A stretch of DNA of 64,000 nucleotides, taken from Pedobacter sp. KBS0701 (GTDB taxonomy: Bacteria; Bacteroidota; Bacteroidia; Sphingobacteriales; Sphingobacteriaceae). Below, one piece after another: positions 18,510-27,071 of this stretch. The position numbers were made by a program, and so were the translations under genes. Location of the stretch: contig NZ_CP042171.1 of NCBI RefSeq assembly GCF_005938645.2, forward strand, positions 6,138,001-6,202,000, written 5' to 3'. Below the pieces are notes generated by a model. That model was not told the origin of the DNA. It worked only from the letters and a program-made list of their open reading frames with translations, and ran no database searches. Position 1 is the stretch's first letter; every line of letters begins with the position of its first letter.

Positions 18510-20132
18510 ATGATGAAAAAAATTAAATTTATATTCACAATAATCACTTTGATTGCTTTCAGCTTTCAAGGATGTAAAAAGGCAGATGATGTAATCCCTG
18601 ACCCTTATGCTGATGCTAAATCGCCATTAGGCGTGGCCATTTCGCAAACTGATGTCCCAGTTCCTGCTGTTGGGATTGTAGGTACATCTGTAGTCATCAA
18701 AGCTTCGGGCTTTGATAAATATAAAGATCGATTAACCTTTATGTTTAACGGCGAAAAGGCCGAGGTAATTAGCGTTACGGCCACAGAAATTACCGTTAAA
18801 GTTCCGGAAAGCGGAAGTACGGGCGTAACATCAATCGCTATTGGCGATCAGTTATTTATTGGGCCAACTTTTACCGTAACCGGGCTCATGCAGATTGATC
18901 CTACTTTTAAAGCTATAGCAGGTACCAACGGTTATGTAAGTCAGGTATACGAAATGCTTGATGGAAGGAATATCGTAGTTGGTAATTTTACCAATTTTGA
19001 TAATAAAGGAGGTGTGGTTCCCATTAACCGGATCGCAAGAACATCATTAGATGGAGAATACGATCGTACTTTCCGTACAGGGCGGGGAGCTAACGGGACT
19101 TTAGCCAGGATTGTAGAAATTGGTGGGCGTTTTATTGTAGCAGGTGGTTTTACCGGATTTAACCAGCGTACAGAAAATATCAGCAACATTACCAGTTTGT
19201 TCACCAGCGGAGCAATAGACACCATAAAAATTCAAACCAAAAGAAAGCCAACAGTCACTGATACCGTTACGCAGAAATGGTTTCCGAGGTTTAACGGCGG
19301 TACAAATGGTTTTATTAACCGTGTATACGCACACCAGGGAAAAATTTTAGCAACCGGCGATTTCAGGTATTATGTAAAAAGAACTTACGATAAGTTTAAT
19401 TACGATTTATCGAGGGATACGGTCATATTGGACAGTACAGAAATCCGCCAGATTTTGCGCTTTAATTTAGATGGTAGTCTTGATAAAACATTCCGTTTCA
19501 ACACCGCTACCAATAAAGGAAAAGAAAGTGCAAACGGACCTGTGGATACTTACATGCATACTGAGGCAGAGAAGCTGGAAAAACTGGTTGTGTTTGGTAA
19601 TTTTACCACTTTCGATGGTCAGCAAGCTAACCGCATTGTGAGGTTAAATGCTGATGGAAGTATCGATCCTACTTTTACATCAGGTACAGGCGCCGATAAT
19701 GCCATATATTCTTGTACTTATAATGTAACAACAAAAAAATATGTGATTACCGGAAGTTTTACCCGTTATAATGGTAAAGCAGTAGTAGGTGTTGCGGTTT
19801 TAAACGATAATGGAACTTTAGATGAATCATTCGCATCGCTCTCCTTCGAAGGTGGGCAAGCTAATTTTGCCAAACAGCTTAATAATGGGTTAATTGTAGT
19901 AAGCGGGTATTTTATTAAATACAATGGCATCACCAGAAATGGGTTTATGGTTTTAACACCAACAGGAACATTGGCAAAAGGATACAATTCTACAGGTCCT
20001 TTTAATGGTAGCCTATCCGATGTGATCGAAACGAAATCGGCAGATGGTAAAAAAGCACTATTGCTAATAGGTAGCTTTAGTCGTTTTGATAATTTACCAT
20101 TATACAACATTATTAGGGTAACTATCGAATAA
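18510..20132 (+). CDS. DUF5008-like lipoprotein with IPT/TIG domain and delta-60 repeats
   Basis: 540 residues. Lipobox SFQGC (Cys 22). An IPT/TIG immunoglobulin-like domain covers about residues 45-125 (GTSVVIKASGFDKYKDRLTF, ITVKVPESGSTG). The rest contains repeats of the delta-60 type: GRNIVVGNFTNF, GRFIVAGGFTGF, KLVVFGNFTTF with NADGSIDPTFTSGTGADNA, KYVITGSFTRYNGK with NDNGTLDESF. These form a beta-propeller-like surface protein. It follows the second fasciclin protein as the DUF5007-like protein follows the first. A binding role on the surface is inferred. Confidence 0.65.
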   Translation: MMKKIKFIFTIITLIAFSFQGCKKADDVIPDPYADAKSPLGVAISQTDVPVPAVGIVGTSVVIKASGFDKYKDRLTFMFNGEKAEVISVTATEITVKVPESGSTGVTSIAIGDQLFIGPTFTVTGLMQIDPTFKAIAGTNGYVSQVYEMLDGRNIVVGNFTNFDNKGGVVPINRIARTSLDGEYDRTFRTGRGANGTLARIVEIGGRFIVAGGFTGFNQRTENISNITSLFTSGAIDTIKIQTKRKPTVTDTVTQKWFPRFNGGTNGFINRVYAHQGKILATGDFRYYVKRTYDKFNYDLSRDTVILDSTEIRQILRFNLDGSLDKTFRFNTATNKGKESANGPVDTYMHTEAEKLEKLVVFGNFTTFDGQQANRIVRLNADGSIDPTFTSGTGADNAIYSCTYNVTTKKYVITGSFTRYNGKAVVGVAVLNDNGTLDESFASLSFEGGQANFAKQLNNGLIVVSGYFIKYNGITRNGFMVLTPTGTLAKGYNSTGPFNGSLSDVIETKSADGKKALLLIGSFSRFDNLPLYNIIRVTIE

Positions 20133-20162
20133 CAGATTAAGCTAACCAGAATATAAATTAAG

Positions 20163-21866
20163 ATGAGTATGATGAAAAAATATAAATTATTGATTGGCTT
20201 AATCGCAACAATAATTACCACGGCCATATTTTCTTGTAATAAAGAATTCGAAAGAACTATTGGAGATAAGAATGCCAGTGATACCACAACTGTTAAATAC
20301 GGAAACCGTAAGGTACTTTATTTAGTTGTCGATGGAGCCAGGGGGCAATCGGTTTTAGATGCAAATACACCAAATATTGATGCTATTTTACCGCACGCTA
20401 TCTACACATGGGTAGGGTTAAGTGATCCTGAAGCAACTGCAAGTGCAACCAATTGGGCAAACATGTTAACCGGGGTTAAAAAAGAGAAGCATAAGGTTAC
20501 CACCGATGCATTAACGAATAACAATCTGCAGAATTACCCAATTATCTTCAACAGGATTAAAGAGGCAAGTGCAAAATCGAAAATCGTTACCTATACCTCA
20601 TCAGCGGTTTTTAAATCGTTAAATACAGGAGCTGACGTGACTAGCCTGTTGGCAGATGATGATGCTGTTAAAGCCGGATTGATCAGCAATTTAACAAGTG
20701 ATACTGCAACGGTTATTGTAGGCCATTTTACGGGGGTTAATGCGGCAGGTGCTGCATCAGGATATGATGTTTCTTTTCCAGCTTATAAAGCAGCTATCGA
20801 AAAATTCGATACTTCCGTAGGTGAAATCCTCGCGGCACTAAAAAAACGTCCTGATTATAACAATGAGCAATGGCTGGTGGTTATTGCATCAAGTGCAGGC
20901 GGGCAATATACCTTACCCTCAAATGCCGATGACCAAACTATTTTTAGCCAGCCAAAAGTAAATTCGTTTGTAATTTATTATGCACCAACCTACAACAAAC
21001 GAATTTTAACAAAGCCATTTACGGGTAACAGGTATTTAGGCAAAACAATCCGTTTTAAAGGGGAAGATGTGAGGGCACAGGTTGATGCTGCTGACGCAAA
21101 CGTTTACAATATAGATGACACTACAAAAGTGACCATTGAACTTAAGGTTAAAAAGAACGAAGACAAATTCTTCTGGCCAAGTGTTTTAGGTAAACGTAAT
21201 GAGTGGTCTGGTGGCCATCCGAGTGTAGGCTGGGTTATTTATTTAGAAGAAGACTATTGGTATTTTGAGTGGCGGGGCACCAAAGATGGAGATTACCACC
21301 AATGTAGGGGTGGGAGTTTTGCCAAGGGGAAATGGACAAATTTAACGGCAAAAATAGAGGTACGTAATGGACAAAGGTTTGTTCGTACCTATACCAATGG
21401 TAGCTTTAATAATGAGCTCGAAATTACAGGTTCAGGTTCATTGGCAAATTCTAATCCTTTAAAACTGGGATTTTTAAACGGAAACGGACACGGAGTACCA
21501 GATGTATATGTAAGTGATATCCGCTTTTTTAAATTTTCTGTTCCGGACGGAATGATCGGCAACTATGCCTGTCAAACTTCAATAGACCAAAGTCATCCAT
21601 ACTTTAATTTTCTGGTAGGGTATTGGCCCGCAACAGATGGTAATGGTGATATCATGGCAGATTTAAGTTCTCAGGCACATGATTTTAAATTTCAGGGAAA
21701 CTATGCCTGGGAGAGTTTTAACGATTTAATCTGCCCTCCGGCACCAGAAACACTGGCCATATTTGTTCCTCAAACATCAGATATACCTGCACAGATTATA
21801 AATTGGTTAAAGATTGCCAATAAACAAATATGGGGGCTTGATGGCCGGGTTTGGTTAGATCAATAA
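20163..21866 (+). CDS. Lipoprotein with degenerate alkaline-phosphatase fold and LamG-like domain (DUF4983-like)
   Basis: 567 residues, lipobox AIFSC (Cys 25). Residues ~50-300 follow the alkaline phosphatase/phosphodiesterase superfamily order: LYLVVDGARGQ (Asp 57), ATNWANMLTG (~95-104), HFTGVNAAG (188-196) and VVIASSAGG (239-247). Active members normally carry a D-H pair in the last block and D...H in the preceding one. Here these are Ser-Ala and Asn/Ala, so metal binding looks lost. Residues ~310-480 are a LamG/concanavalin-like sandwich (KVTIELKVKKNEDKFFWP and NPLKLGFLNGNGHG-like). Likely a surface binding protein and not an enzyme. An active variant with shifted ligands is possible. Confidence 0.65.
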   Translation: MSMMKKYKLLIGLIATIITTAIFSCNKEFERTIGDKNASDTTTVKYGNRKVLYLVVDGARGQSVLDANTPNIDAILPHAIYTWVGLSDPEATASATNWANMLTGVKKEKHKVTTDALTNNNLQNYPIIFNRIKEASAKSKIVTYTSSAVFKSLNTGADVTSLLADDDAVKAGLISNLTSDTATVIVGHFTGVNAAGAASGYDVSFPAYKAAIEKFDTSVGEILAALKKRPDYNNEQWLVVIASSAGGQYTLPSNADDQTIFSQPKVNSFVIYYAPTYNKRILTKPFTGNRYLGKTIRFKGEDVRAQVDAADANVYNIDDTTKVTIELKVKKNEDKFFWPSVLGKRNEWSGGHPSVGWVIYLEEDYWYFEWRGTKDGDYHQCRGGSFAKGKWTNLTAKIEVRNGQRFVRTYTNGSFNNELEITGSGSLANSNPLKLGFLNGNGHGVPDVYVSDIRFFKFSVPDGMIGNYACQTSIDQSHPYFNFLVGYWPATDGNGDIMADLSSQAHDFKFQGNYAWESFNDLICPPAPETLAIFVPQTSDIPAQIINWLKIANKQIWGLDGRVWLDQ

Positions 21867-21897
21867 CAGATTTGCTGATTATTTAAAATATCATAAA

Positions 21898-23337
21898 ATG
21901 AAGAAAATTATATATATCGCATTGATAAGTTTAGCCATAATTGGTGTTTATTCTTGTCGCAAATCACAAATAGATGATTTAAAATTGCCAGATCCTAATA
22001 CCAGAAGTGTAACAGGGGAAGGTATCGTTGCCGGAAACGTTTCCATAGATAACGAATACATTAAAGTTCCTTTTAAAATTTCTTTAACGGGCGTTGCAGA
22101 AGAGGCCTTTCAGGTAGGTTTAACTTTAAATAACGATACTGTTACGCAGTTAATTAATAATGGAACCATTACAAATGCGATCCTAATGCCGTCTGCAGGG
22201 GTAGAATATCCTAATGTGATCAACGTGGCTTACGGAACCGATAAGAGCGAAGGCGTTGCTATTGTTCGCCGGTCAGTATTGGAGCGCAATTATGGTAAAA
22301 AAGTGGTTTTCGCCCTAAAGCTTTCGGCTCCCGGCAAAGGAAATAAGATTGCCGCTGGCCAATCTACCATCATGGTTATTATCAATACTGCCGATCTGTT
22401 AAAACCCACCGATCTGCACTATTTAACTTTAAATGGCGGTGGTACCTATAATGTAGTATATCAGGGCAATTACATTGTAGGCCCTGCCGGGGTAACGATT
22501 CCACTGATTGTAAGTTTAGAAAACCAACCATCAACAGCTTTCAATATTAAAATCAAGGAAAACATAGATACCATTGCTACTTTAGTTGGCAGGGGAACTT
22601 TGCCCGCAGATGCAATCCATTTGGCTGCTAAAGATTATAGCGTTGATACTTTGGTTCGGTTTGCCACGGGAGCTTCGAGTGCGATCGTCAGACTTCAGAT
22701 CCCATGGCCGGTTTTCGATGCCAACATTGTTGCAAATAAGAAATTTGCATTCGCCTTCAGTATTAACGAGGCAAGCAATCATGTAATTCACCCAACTAAC
22801 AGCAAATTAATAGTGATTGTAGATCCTAATGTAAATTTGGATAATAACTCTTACATCACCGGAAACGGTACTGGTTTAACAGCAAAATATTATACCAATA
22901 CCCAATTAGATCCGGATGATGGACGCGCGCCATTTAAAACCAGAATTGATGAGCAAATTAACTTTAGTGGGGATAGTTGGCCAGATAGTGTGTACGTTAA
23001 TACAAAAAGTAATTCTTTGAGCCGAGATAACTTTGCGACCAGGTGGACAGGCGAGTTTTTGGCGCCAGTTCGTGGTACCTATACTTTTTATCAAACCCGC
23101 TGGGATGATGGTGCCAGACTATATGTTAATGGCGTAGCGTTAGTAGACGATTACACCACCCAATGGGATAAAGATACACGTAAGGGCACCATATTTTTAG
23201 AACGTGGTAAAAGATATAAAATAGAAGCACATCACCGCGAAAATGTAGGTGGGCAGCAGGCTTATCTTGAAATTGAAGTGCCGAATATTTTATCCAAAAG
23301 GGTAATACCAAAATCTCAATTATTTCCAACACCTTAA
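21898..23337 (+). CDS. DUF1735 (BT_3987-like) plus PA14 domain lipoprotein
   Basis: 479 residues. Lipobox GVYSC (Cys 20). Two immunoglobulin-like DUF1735-type segments can be traced (about 35-170 and 175-310), each with a pattern of internal strands ending in a KLSAPGKGNKI / FSINEASNHVI-like segment. The C-terminal ~150 residues are a PA14 domain (GLTAKYYTNTQLD, FATRWTGEFLAPVRGTYTFY, DDGARLYVNGVALVDD, HHRENVGGQQAYLEIE). PA14 domains commonly bind carbohydrate. It sits in the accessory part of PUL 1 and probably displays glycan-binding surfaces outside the cell. Confidence 0.75.
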   Translation: MKKIIYIALISLAIIGVYSCRKSQIDDLKLPDPNTRSVTGEGIVAGNVSIDNEYIKVPFKISLTGVAEEAFQVGLTLNNDTVTQLINNGTITNAILMPSAGVEYPNVINVAYGTDKSEGVAIVRRSVLERNYGKKVVFALKLSAPGKGNKIAAGQSTIMVIINTADLLKPTDLHYLTLNGGGTYNVVYQGNYIVGPAGVTIPLIVSLENQPSTAFNIKIKENIDTIATLVGRGTLPADAIHLAAKDYSVDTLVRFATGASSAIVRLQIPWPVFDANIVANKKFAFAFSINEASNHVIHPTNSKLIVIVDPNVNLDNNSYITGNGTGLTAKYYTNTQLDPDDGRAPFKTRIDEQINFSGDSWPDSVYVNTKSNSLSRDNFATRWTGEFLAPVRGTYTFYQTRWDDGARLYVNGVALVDDYTTQWDKDTRKGTIFLERGKRYKIEAHHRENVGGQQAYLEIEVPNILSKRVIPKSQLFPTP

Positions 23338-23350
23338 ATATTAATCAGAT

Positions 23351-24184
23351 ATGAAAAATAACGTAAAAAAATTACTCAGTATTCTATCTCTTTTAATACT
23401 TATTGTAATGACAACAGTAAAGTGTAAGAAAGATGCAGAAGAGGTTGTTCCGGTGGTGGACGAACCTAAACCAACAGCAGGTTTTTCGTACGTAAGGCCG
23501 GATACTGTAAAATTCTTAGAGTACCAGTTTACGGGTAGCTCGACAAATTACAAAACTTTGTTGTGGCAATTCGGAGATGATAGTACCTCTGTTTTGGTTA
23601 ATCCAAAACATACCTATCGTTTCCCCGGCAAATATAAAGTAACCTTAACCACCAGAAACAGCCAGGGCTATTCGGCCGCAAAAGAAGTGCTTTTAAATAT
23701 TGTAGATCCAAATTTCGATCCAACAAAAATTGGAGAGAATTATATGCAGACGGTTGGTGGCATATTTTCGGTAAATTTAGAAGCCGGTGCCGGACCTAAT
23801 TCTGATGAGGGATCGAAAAAACTGGTTGATGGCGACATCACGACCAAATTTTTGCAGGCAGGTTTTGATGGTACGCAAAGATGTACTTTCGAACTTGCAA
23901 CCCCACAGGTTGTTGGTGCTTATACTTTAACTTCGGGAAACGATGCTGAAGATAGAGACCCTAGATATTGGATTTTACAGGGATCAATAGATGGTATTCA
24001 GTATACCGATTTACATACCGTAACCACTTGCCCGTGGGCAAACTCTAATGAAAGACGCGTTACCAAAAGGTATTATTTCGACAACTTTGTTGCCTATAAA
24101 TTCTATCGTCTTTATATTAAAGCAAACAGAGGAAGCAGGGTTTTCCAATTATCCGAATGGACCATTAACAAAAAACAGCCTTAG
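23351..24184 (+). CDS. PKD plus discoidin (F5/8 type C) lipoprotein
   Basis: 277 residues. Hydrophobic signal followed by TTVKC (Cys 25). A PKD domain spans about residues 40-120 (FTGSSTNYKTLLWQFGDDST, NPKHTYRFPGKYKVTLTTRN). A discoidin-like domain covers 130-277 (KLVDGDITTKFL, AYTLTSGNDAEDRDPRYW, YKFYRLYIKAN, FQLSEWTINKK). The last domain is visibly related to the C-terminal domain of the fasciclin protein at 10773, so the operon carries two versions of one binding module. Last gene before a 207-base gap that has its own operator. Confidence 0.8.
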   Translation: MKNNVKKLLSILSLLILIVMTTVKCKKDAEEVVPVVDEPKPTAGFSYVRPDTVKFLEYQFTGSSTNYKTLLWQFGDDSTSVLVNPKHTYRFPGKYKVTLTTRNSQGYSAAKEVLLNIVDPNFDPTKIGENYMQTVGGIFSVNLEAGAGPNSDEGSKKLVDGDITTKFLQAGFDGTQRCTFELATPQVVGAYTLTSGNDAEDRDPRYWILQGSIDGIQYTDLHTVTTCPWANSNERRVTKRYYFDNFVAYKFYRLYIKANRGSRVFQLSEWTINKKQP

Positions 24185-24320
24185 TTTATATAGGTTTTAT
24201 GCACAATTTGAAAGATACATGGAGCTTAAAAACTTCATGTATTTTTTTGAGGGCTCATTTTAAATGTCATTTAGACAATTAAAAAAATGTCTTCACTTGC
24301 AAATTAAATTATATTTTATA

Positions 24321-24344
24321 CTTTAGTAAAACGTTTAACTAAAG
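24321..24344. promoter_or_regulatory. Candidate operator upstream of the PUL 1 glycosidase
   Basis: CTTTAGTAAAAC followed by GTTTAACTAAAG: a 24-bp palindrome with one mismatched pair, centred on CG. Just upstream is a promoter-like CTTGC ... TATACTTTA. The 207-base gap 24185-24391 is otherwise AT-rich. The site shares the AAACGTTT core with those upstream of the first susC, suggesting common control of both transcription units. Confidence 0.55.
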
Positions 24345-24391
24345 TTAAATCTAACCAAAATATACAATCGGATTTCAACACACACATACAA

Positions 24392-26869
24392 ATGATGAAC
24401 AAAACCAACACTTTTAAATTTATAGGCGTACTCGGCTGCATGTTTGCAGGCAGTTTGCTGAAGGCCCAGGAGCGGAAAGCCCCGGCTTATCCCTTAATTA
24501 CACACAATACCTATTTCAGTATCTGGTCTACCACGGATAAATTAAACGAATCTTCTACCCAACACTGGACGGGAGCTGATCACTCTCTTTTAGGAATGAT
24601 TAATGTTGACGGTGGTATTTATCGGTTTTTAGGTAAAGAAACTACCACTTATAGAACGGTTGTACCTGCTTCCGACGAAAAAGCTTACGAAGTTAAATAT
24701 ACTGAAAGTGAGCCACAGGGCGATTGGAAGGCGGAAAATTATAGCGCCACCAACTGGCAAACAGGTGCTACGCCAATTGGTGATGATGAAAAAAATGTAA
24801 AAACCGTTTGGAAATCGCATGATATATGGGTGAGGAGAGCCTTTAATGTCGCTAACCCGGCATCAATAAACGAACTGTTTTTAAAGATTAATCATGATGA
24901 TAATATTGAGGTTTACCTGAATGGAAAGAAAATCTACACGAAAGAAGGCTGGACCAATAACTTCCAATATATTGCCTTAAGCAATAGCGATAAAAATGCT
25001 TTAAAGGCAGGGTCTAACGTAATCTCGATCCATTTAATTAACACTGCTGGCGGCCGCTTTCTCGATTTTGGTTTAGTAGAAAAGCTAAAAGACAAAGCAG
25101 AAAAAGTACAGCTGGCTAAACAAAAAAGTGTTGATATCAATGCCACGCAAACCATTTATAACTTTACCTGTGGTAAGGTCGATTTAAAATTAACTTTTAC
25201 CTCTCCCTTGTTAATGAACGATTTGGGTTTGTTTGCACGTCCGGTTTCTTACGTTTCCTATCAGGTAAAAGCAAATGATGGTAAAACGCACCAGGTAAAA
25301 GTGTATTTAAGTGCTTCTTCTAACATTGCAGTTTACCGTCCTACACAAGAGGTTGCCGCAACCAAGTACGCAACAGCTAAATTATCAGTATTGAAAACAG
25401 GAACGGTAGAGCAGCCAGTTCTTCAAAAAGCAAGTGATGATATGCGAATTGACTGGGGTTATTTTTACGTGGCTGCGCCAAAAACCGGCAATGCCATCCA
25501 GTTTGTAACGGCCGAAAAAGATGCTGCCGATGCTTTTAGAAAAGGCAATTCCGCTTCAACCGTTAAACAAGGCAAAATGCTTGCATTGAATACTGTTATC
25601 CCCTTCGGAACAGTGGGTAAAGCTGCGGTAGAAAAATATGTTGAATTAGGCTATGACGAAATTTATAGTGTTCAATATTTTAACAAAAATTTAAGACCAT
25701 GGTGGAATACCTCAGGTAAAGAAACCATTGAATCACAGTTAACGGCTGCGGCTGATGAATACAAAACGGTGATCCGGAAATGCGAGACTTTTAACAAAAA
25801 TTTATATGCCGATGCCTTAAAATCGGGTGGTAAAGAATATGCTGATTTATGCGTTTTAGGTTACCGCCAGAGTATTGCAGCACATACTCTGGCAAAAAGT
25901 CCGCAAGGAGAGATTTTATGGTTATCTAAAGAAAATAACAGTGGTGGTTTTATTAATACCGTCGATGTAACTTACCCTTCGGCACCATTATACCTGATTT
26001 ATAATCCAGAGTTATTGCAAGGCATGTTGAACGGTATTTTCTATTTCAGCGAAAGTGGAAAATATCCTCATCCCTGGGCAGCCCACGATCTGGGTACTTA
26101 CCCCTTAGCCAACGGACAAACCTATGGCGAGCCAATGCCGGTTGAAGAATCGGGCAACATGATTATTTTAACTGCGGCGATTGCCAAAGCACAGGGAAAT
26201 GCCAATTACGCTAAAGCACACTGGAAAACCTTAACCACCTGGGTTGATTATTTAACCAAAGAGGGCTTAGATCCAAAAACACAGTTATGTACCGATGATT
26301 TTGCTGGTCACCTTGCCCGTAATGCCAACTTATCGGTAAAAGCTATTGTGGGTATAGCCTGTTATGCCCAGATGGCACAAACATTAGGTTATAATGAAGT
26401 AGCTAAAAAATATAGGGATATTGCTGAAAGTATGGTGCCAAAATGGATAGAAATGGCCGATGCAGGCGATCACTATGCTTTAACTTTTGATAACAAAAAT
26501 ACCTGGAGCCAGAAGTATAACCTGGTTTGGGATAAGGTTTTAAATTTAAATTTGTTCCCTCAAAAAATATATGATACCGAAACCAAATATTACCTGACGA
26601 AACAAAATAAATACGGTATCCCATTAGATAGTAGAAAGGCCTACACTAAAAACGACTGGATCTTGTGGACCGCTACTTTTGCACCAACACAAAAAGAATT
26701 CGAAGCTTTGATTCATCCTGTTTACAAGCATGCTATCGAAACTGACTCTAGAGTGCCTTTGAATGATTTTTATGATTCAAATACTGGTATTCGCGATAAC
26801 TTTAAAGCCCGCAGTGTAGTGGGTGGCTTTTACATGAAAATGCTTGCCGATAAATTAAATAGTAAATAA
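24392..26869 (+). CDS. DUF4965/DUF1793 glutaminase-A-like protein, predicted carbohydrate-active enzyme
   Basis: 825 residues with a signal peptide ending near KAQERKAP. The order is: DUF4964-like N-terminus (PAYPLITHNTYFSIW, QHWTGADHSLLGMI), an inserted jelly-roll segment at about 85-235 (HDIWVRRAFNV, INHDDNIEVYLNGKKIY), a DUF5127-like beta domain, then an alpha/alpha toroid (DUF4965/DUF1793, about 460-825). The toroid carries WAAHDLGTYPLANGQTYGE, MPVEESGNM and CTDDFAGHLARNANLSVKAI, acidic residues that could be catalytic. Named after fungal glutaminase A, but bacterial members occur in PULs and are thought to act on glycans. It is the only plausible hydrolase of PUL 1 in the window. Ends at a strong terminator. 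Confidence 0.8.
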   Translation: MMNKTNTFKFIGVLGCMFAGSLLKAQERKAPAYPLITHNTYFSIWSTTDKLNESSTQHWTGADHSLLGMINVDGGIYRFLGKETTTYRTVVPASDEKAYEVKYTESEPQGDWKAENYSATNWQTGATPIGDDEKNVKTVWKSHDIWVRRAFNVANPASINELFLKINHDDNIEVYLNGKKIYTKEGWTNNFQYIALSNSDKNALKAGSNVISIHLINTAGGRFLDFGLVEKLKDKAEKVQLAKQKSVDINATQTIYNFTCGKVDLKLTFTSPLLMNDLGLFARPVSYVSYQVKANDGKTHQVKVYLSASSNIAVYRPTQEVAATKYATAKLSVLKTGTVEQPVLQKASDDMRIDWGYFYVAAPKTGNAIQFVTAEKDAADAFRKGNSASTVKQGKMLALNTVIPFGTVGKAAVEKYVELGYDEIYSVQYFNKNLRPWWNTSGKETIESQLTAAADEYKTVIRKCETFNKNLYADALKSGGKEYADLCVLGYRQSIAAHTLAKSPQGEILWLSKENNSGGFINTVDVTYPSAPLYLIYNPELLQGMLNGIFYFSESGKYPHPWAAHDLGTYPLANGQTYGEPMPVEESGNMIILTAAIAKAQGNANYAKAHWKTLTTWVDYLTKEGLDPKTQLCTDDFAGHLARNANLSVKAIVGIACYAQMAQTLGYNEVAKKYRDIAESMVPKWIEMADAGDHYALTFDNKNTWSQKYNLVWDKVLNLNLFPQKIYDTETKYYLTKQNKYGIPLDSRKAYTKNDWILWTATFAPTQKEFEALIHPVYKHAIETDSRVPLNDFYDSNTGIRDNFKARSVVGGFYMKMLADKLNSK

Positions 26870-26896
26870 GATCTCATCTCCTTTAAATTAACAATC

Positions 26897-26931
26897 AAAG
26901 GTTCTGCATTAATTTGCAGGACCTTTTTTTT
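26897..26931 (+). terminator. Rho-independent terminator of PUL 1
   Basis: AAAGGTTCTGCA, loop TTAATT, TGCAGGACCTTT: 12 pairs with one G-U, running into eight T. Placed 28 bases after the stop codon. Confidence 0.9.
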
Positions 26932-26937
26932 CCCATC

Positions 26938-26990
26938 ATGCCCTCCATTCCCCTCTTTTAAAGGGGTGTCAGCAGGACGGGGCATTTTTT
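26938..26990. repeat. Hairpin-like intergenic repeat with T run
   Basis: ATGCCC at the left pairs with GGGCAT at the right, and an inner CCCCT pairs with AGGGG; a T6 run follows. The C/G-rich CCCCTCTTTTAAAGGGG pattern with a following GTCAGCAGGACGGGG is the sort of element scattered between Bacteroidota genes. It could act as a second terminator. Confidence 0.4.
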
Positions 26991-27071
26991 ATCCTATCGA
27001 TTGGTGTCTCACCCACCGAAATTAAAGATATCTTGTTAGAAATGATTGGCTTGTGGTTCCTGGCTGGTTTT
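26991..27071. repeat. Partial, diverged unit of the 333-bp tandem array
   Basis: The first ~80 bases of the 333-bp unit (ATCCTATCGATTGGTGTC to GGCTGGTTTT) precede the first full copy and then break off. Divergence from the full units is higher than among the full units. Confidence 0.8.

Noticed and set aside
19766-20287. 173-codon minus-strand frame spanning the junction of two PUL 1 genes
   Set aside because: Overlaps two strongly supported lipoprotein genes on the other strand, including a start and signal peptide.
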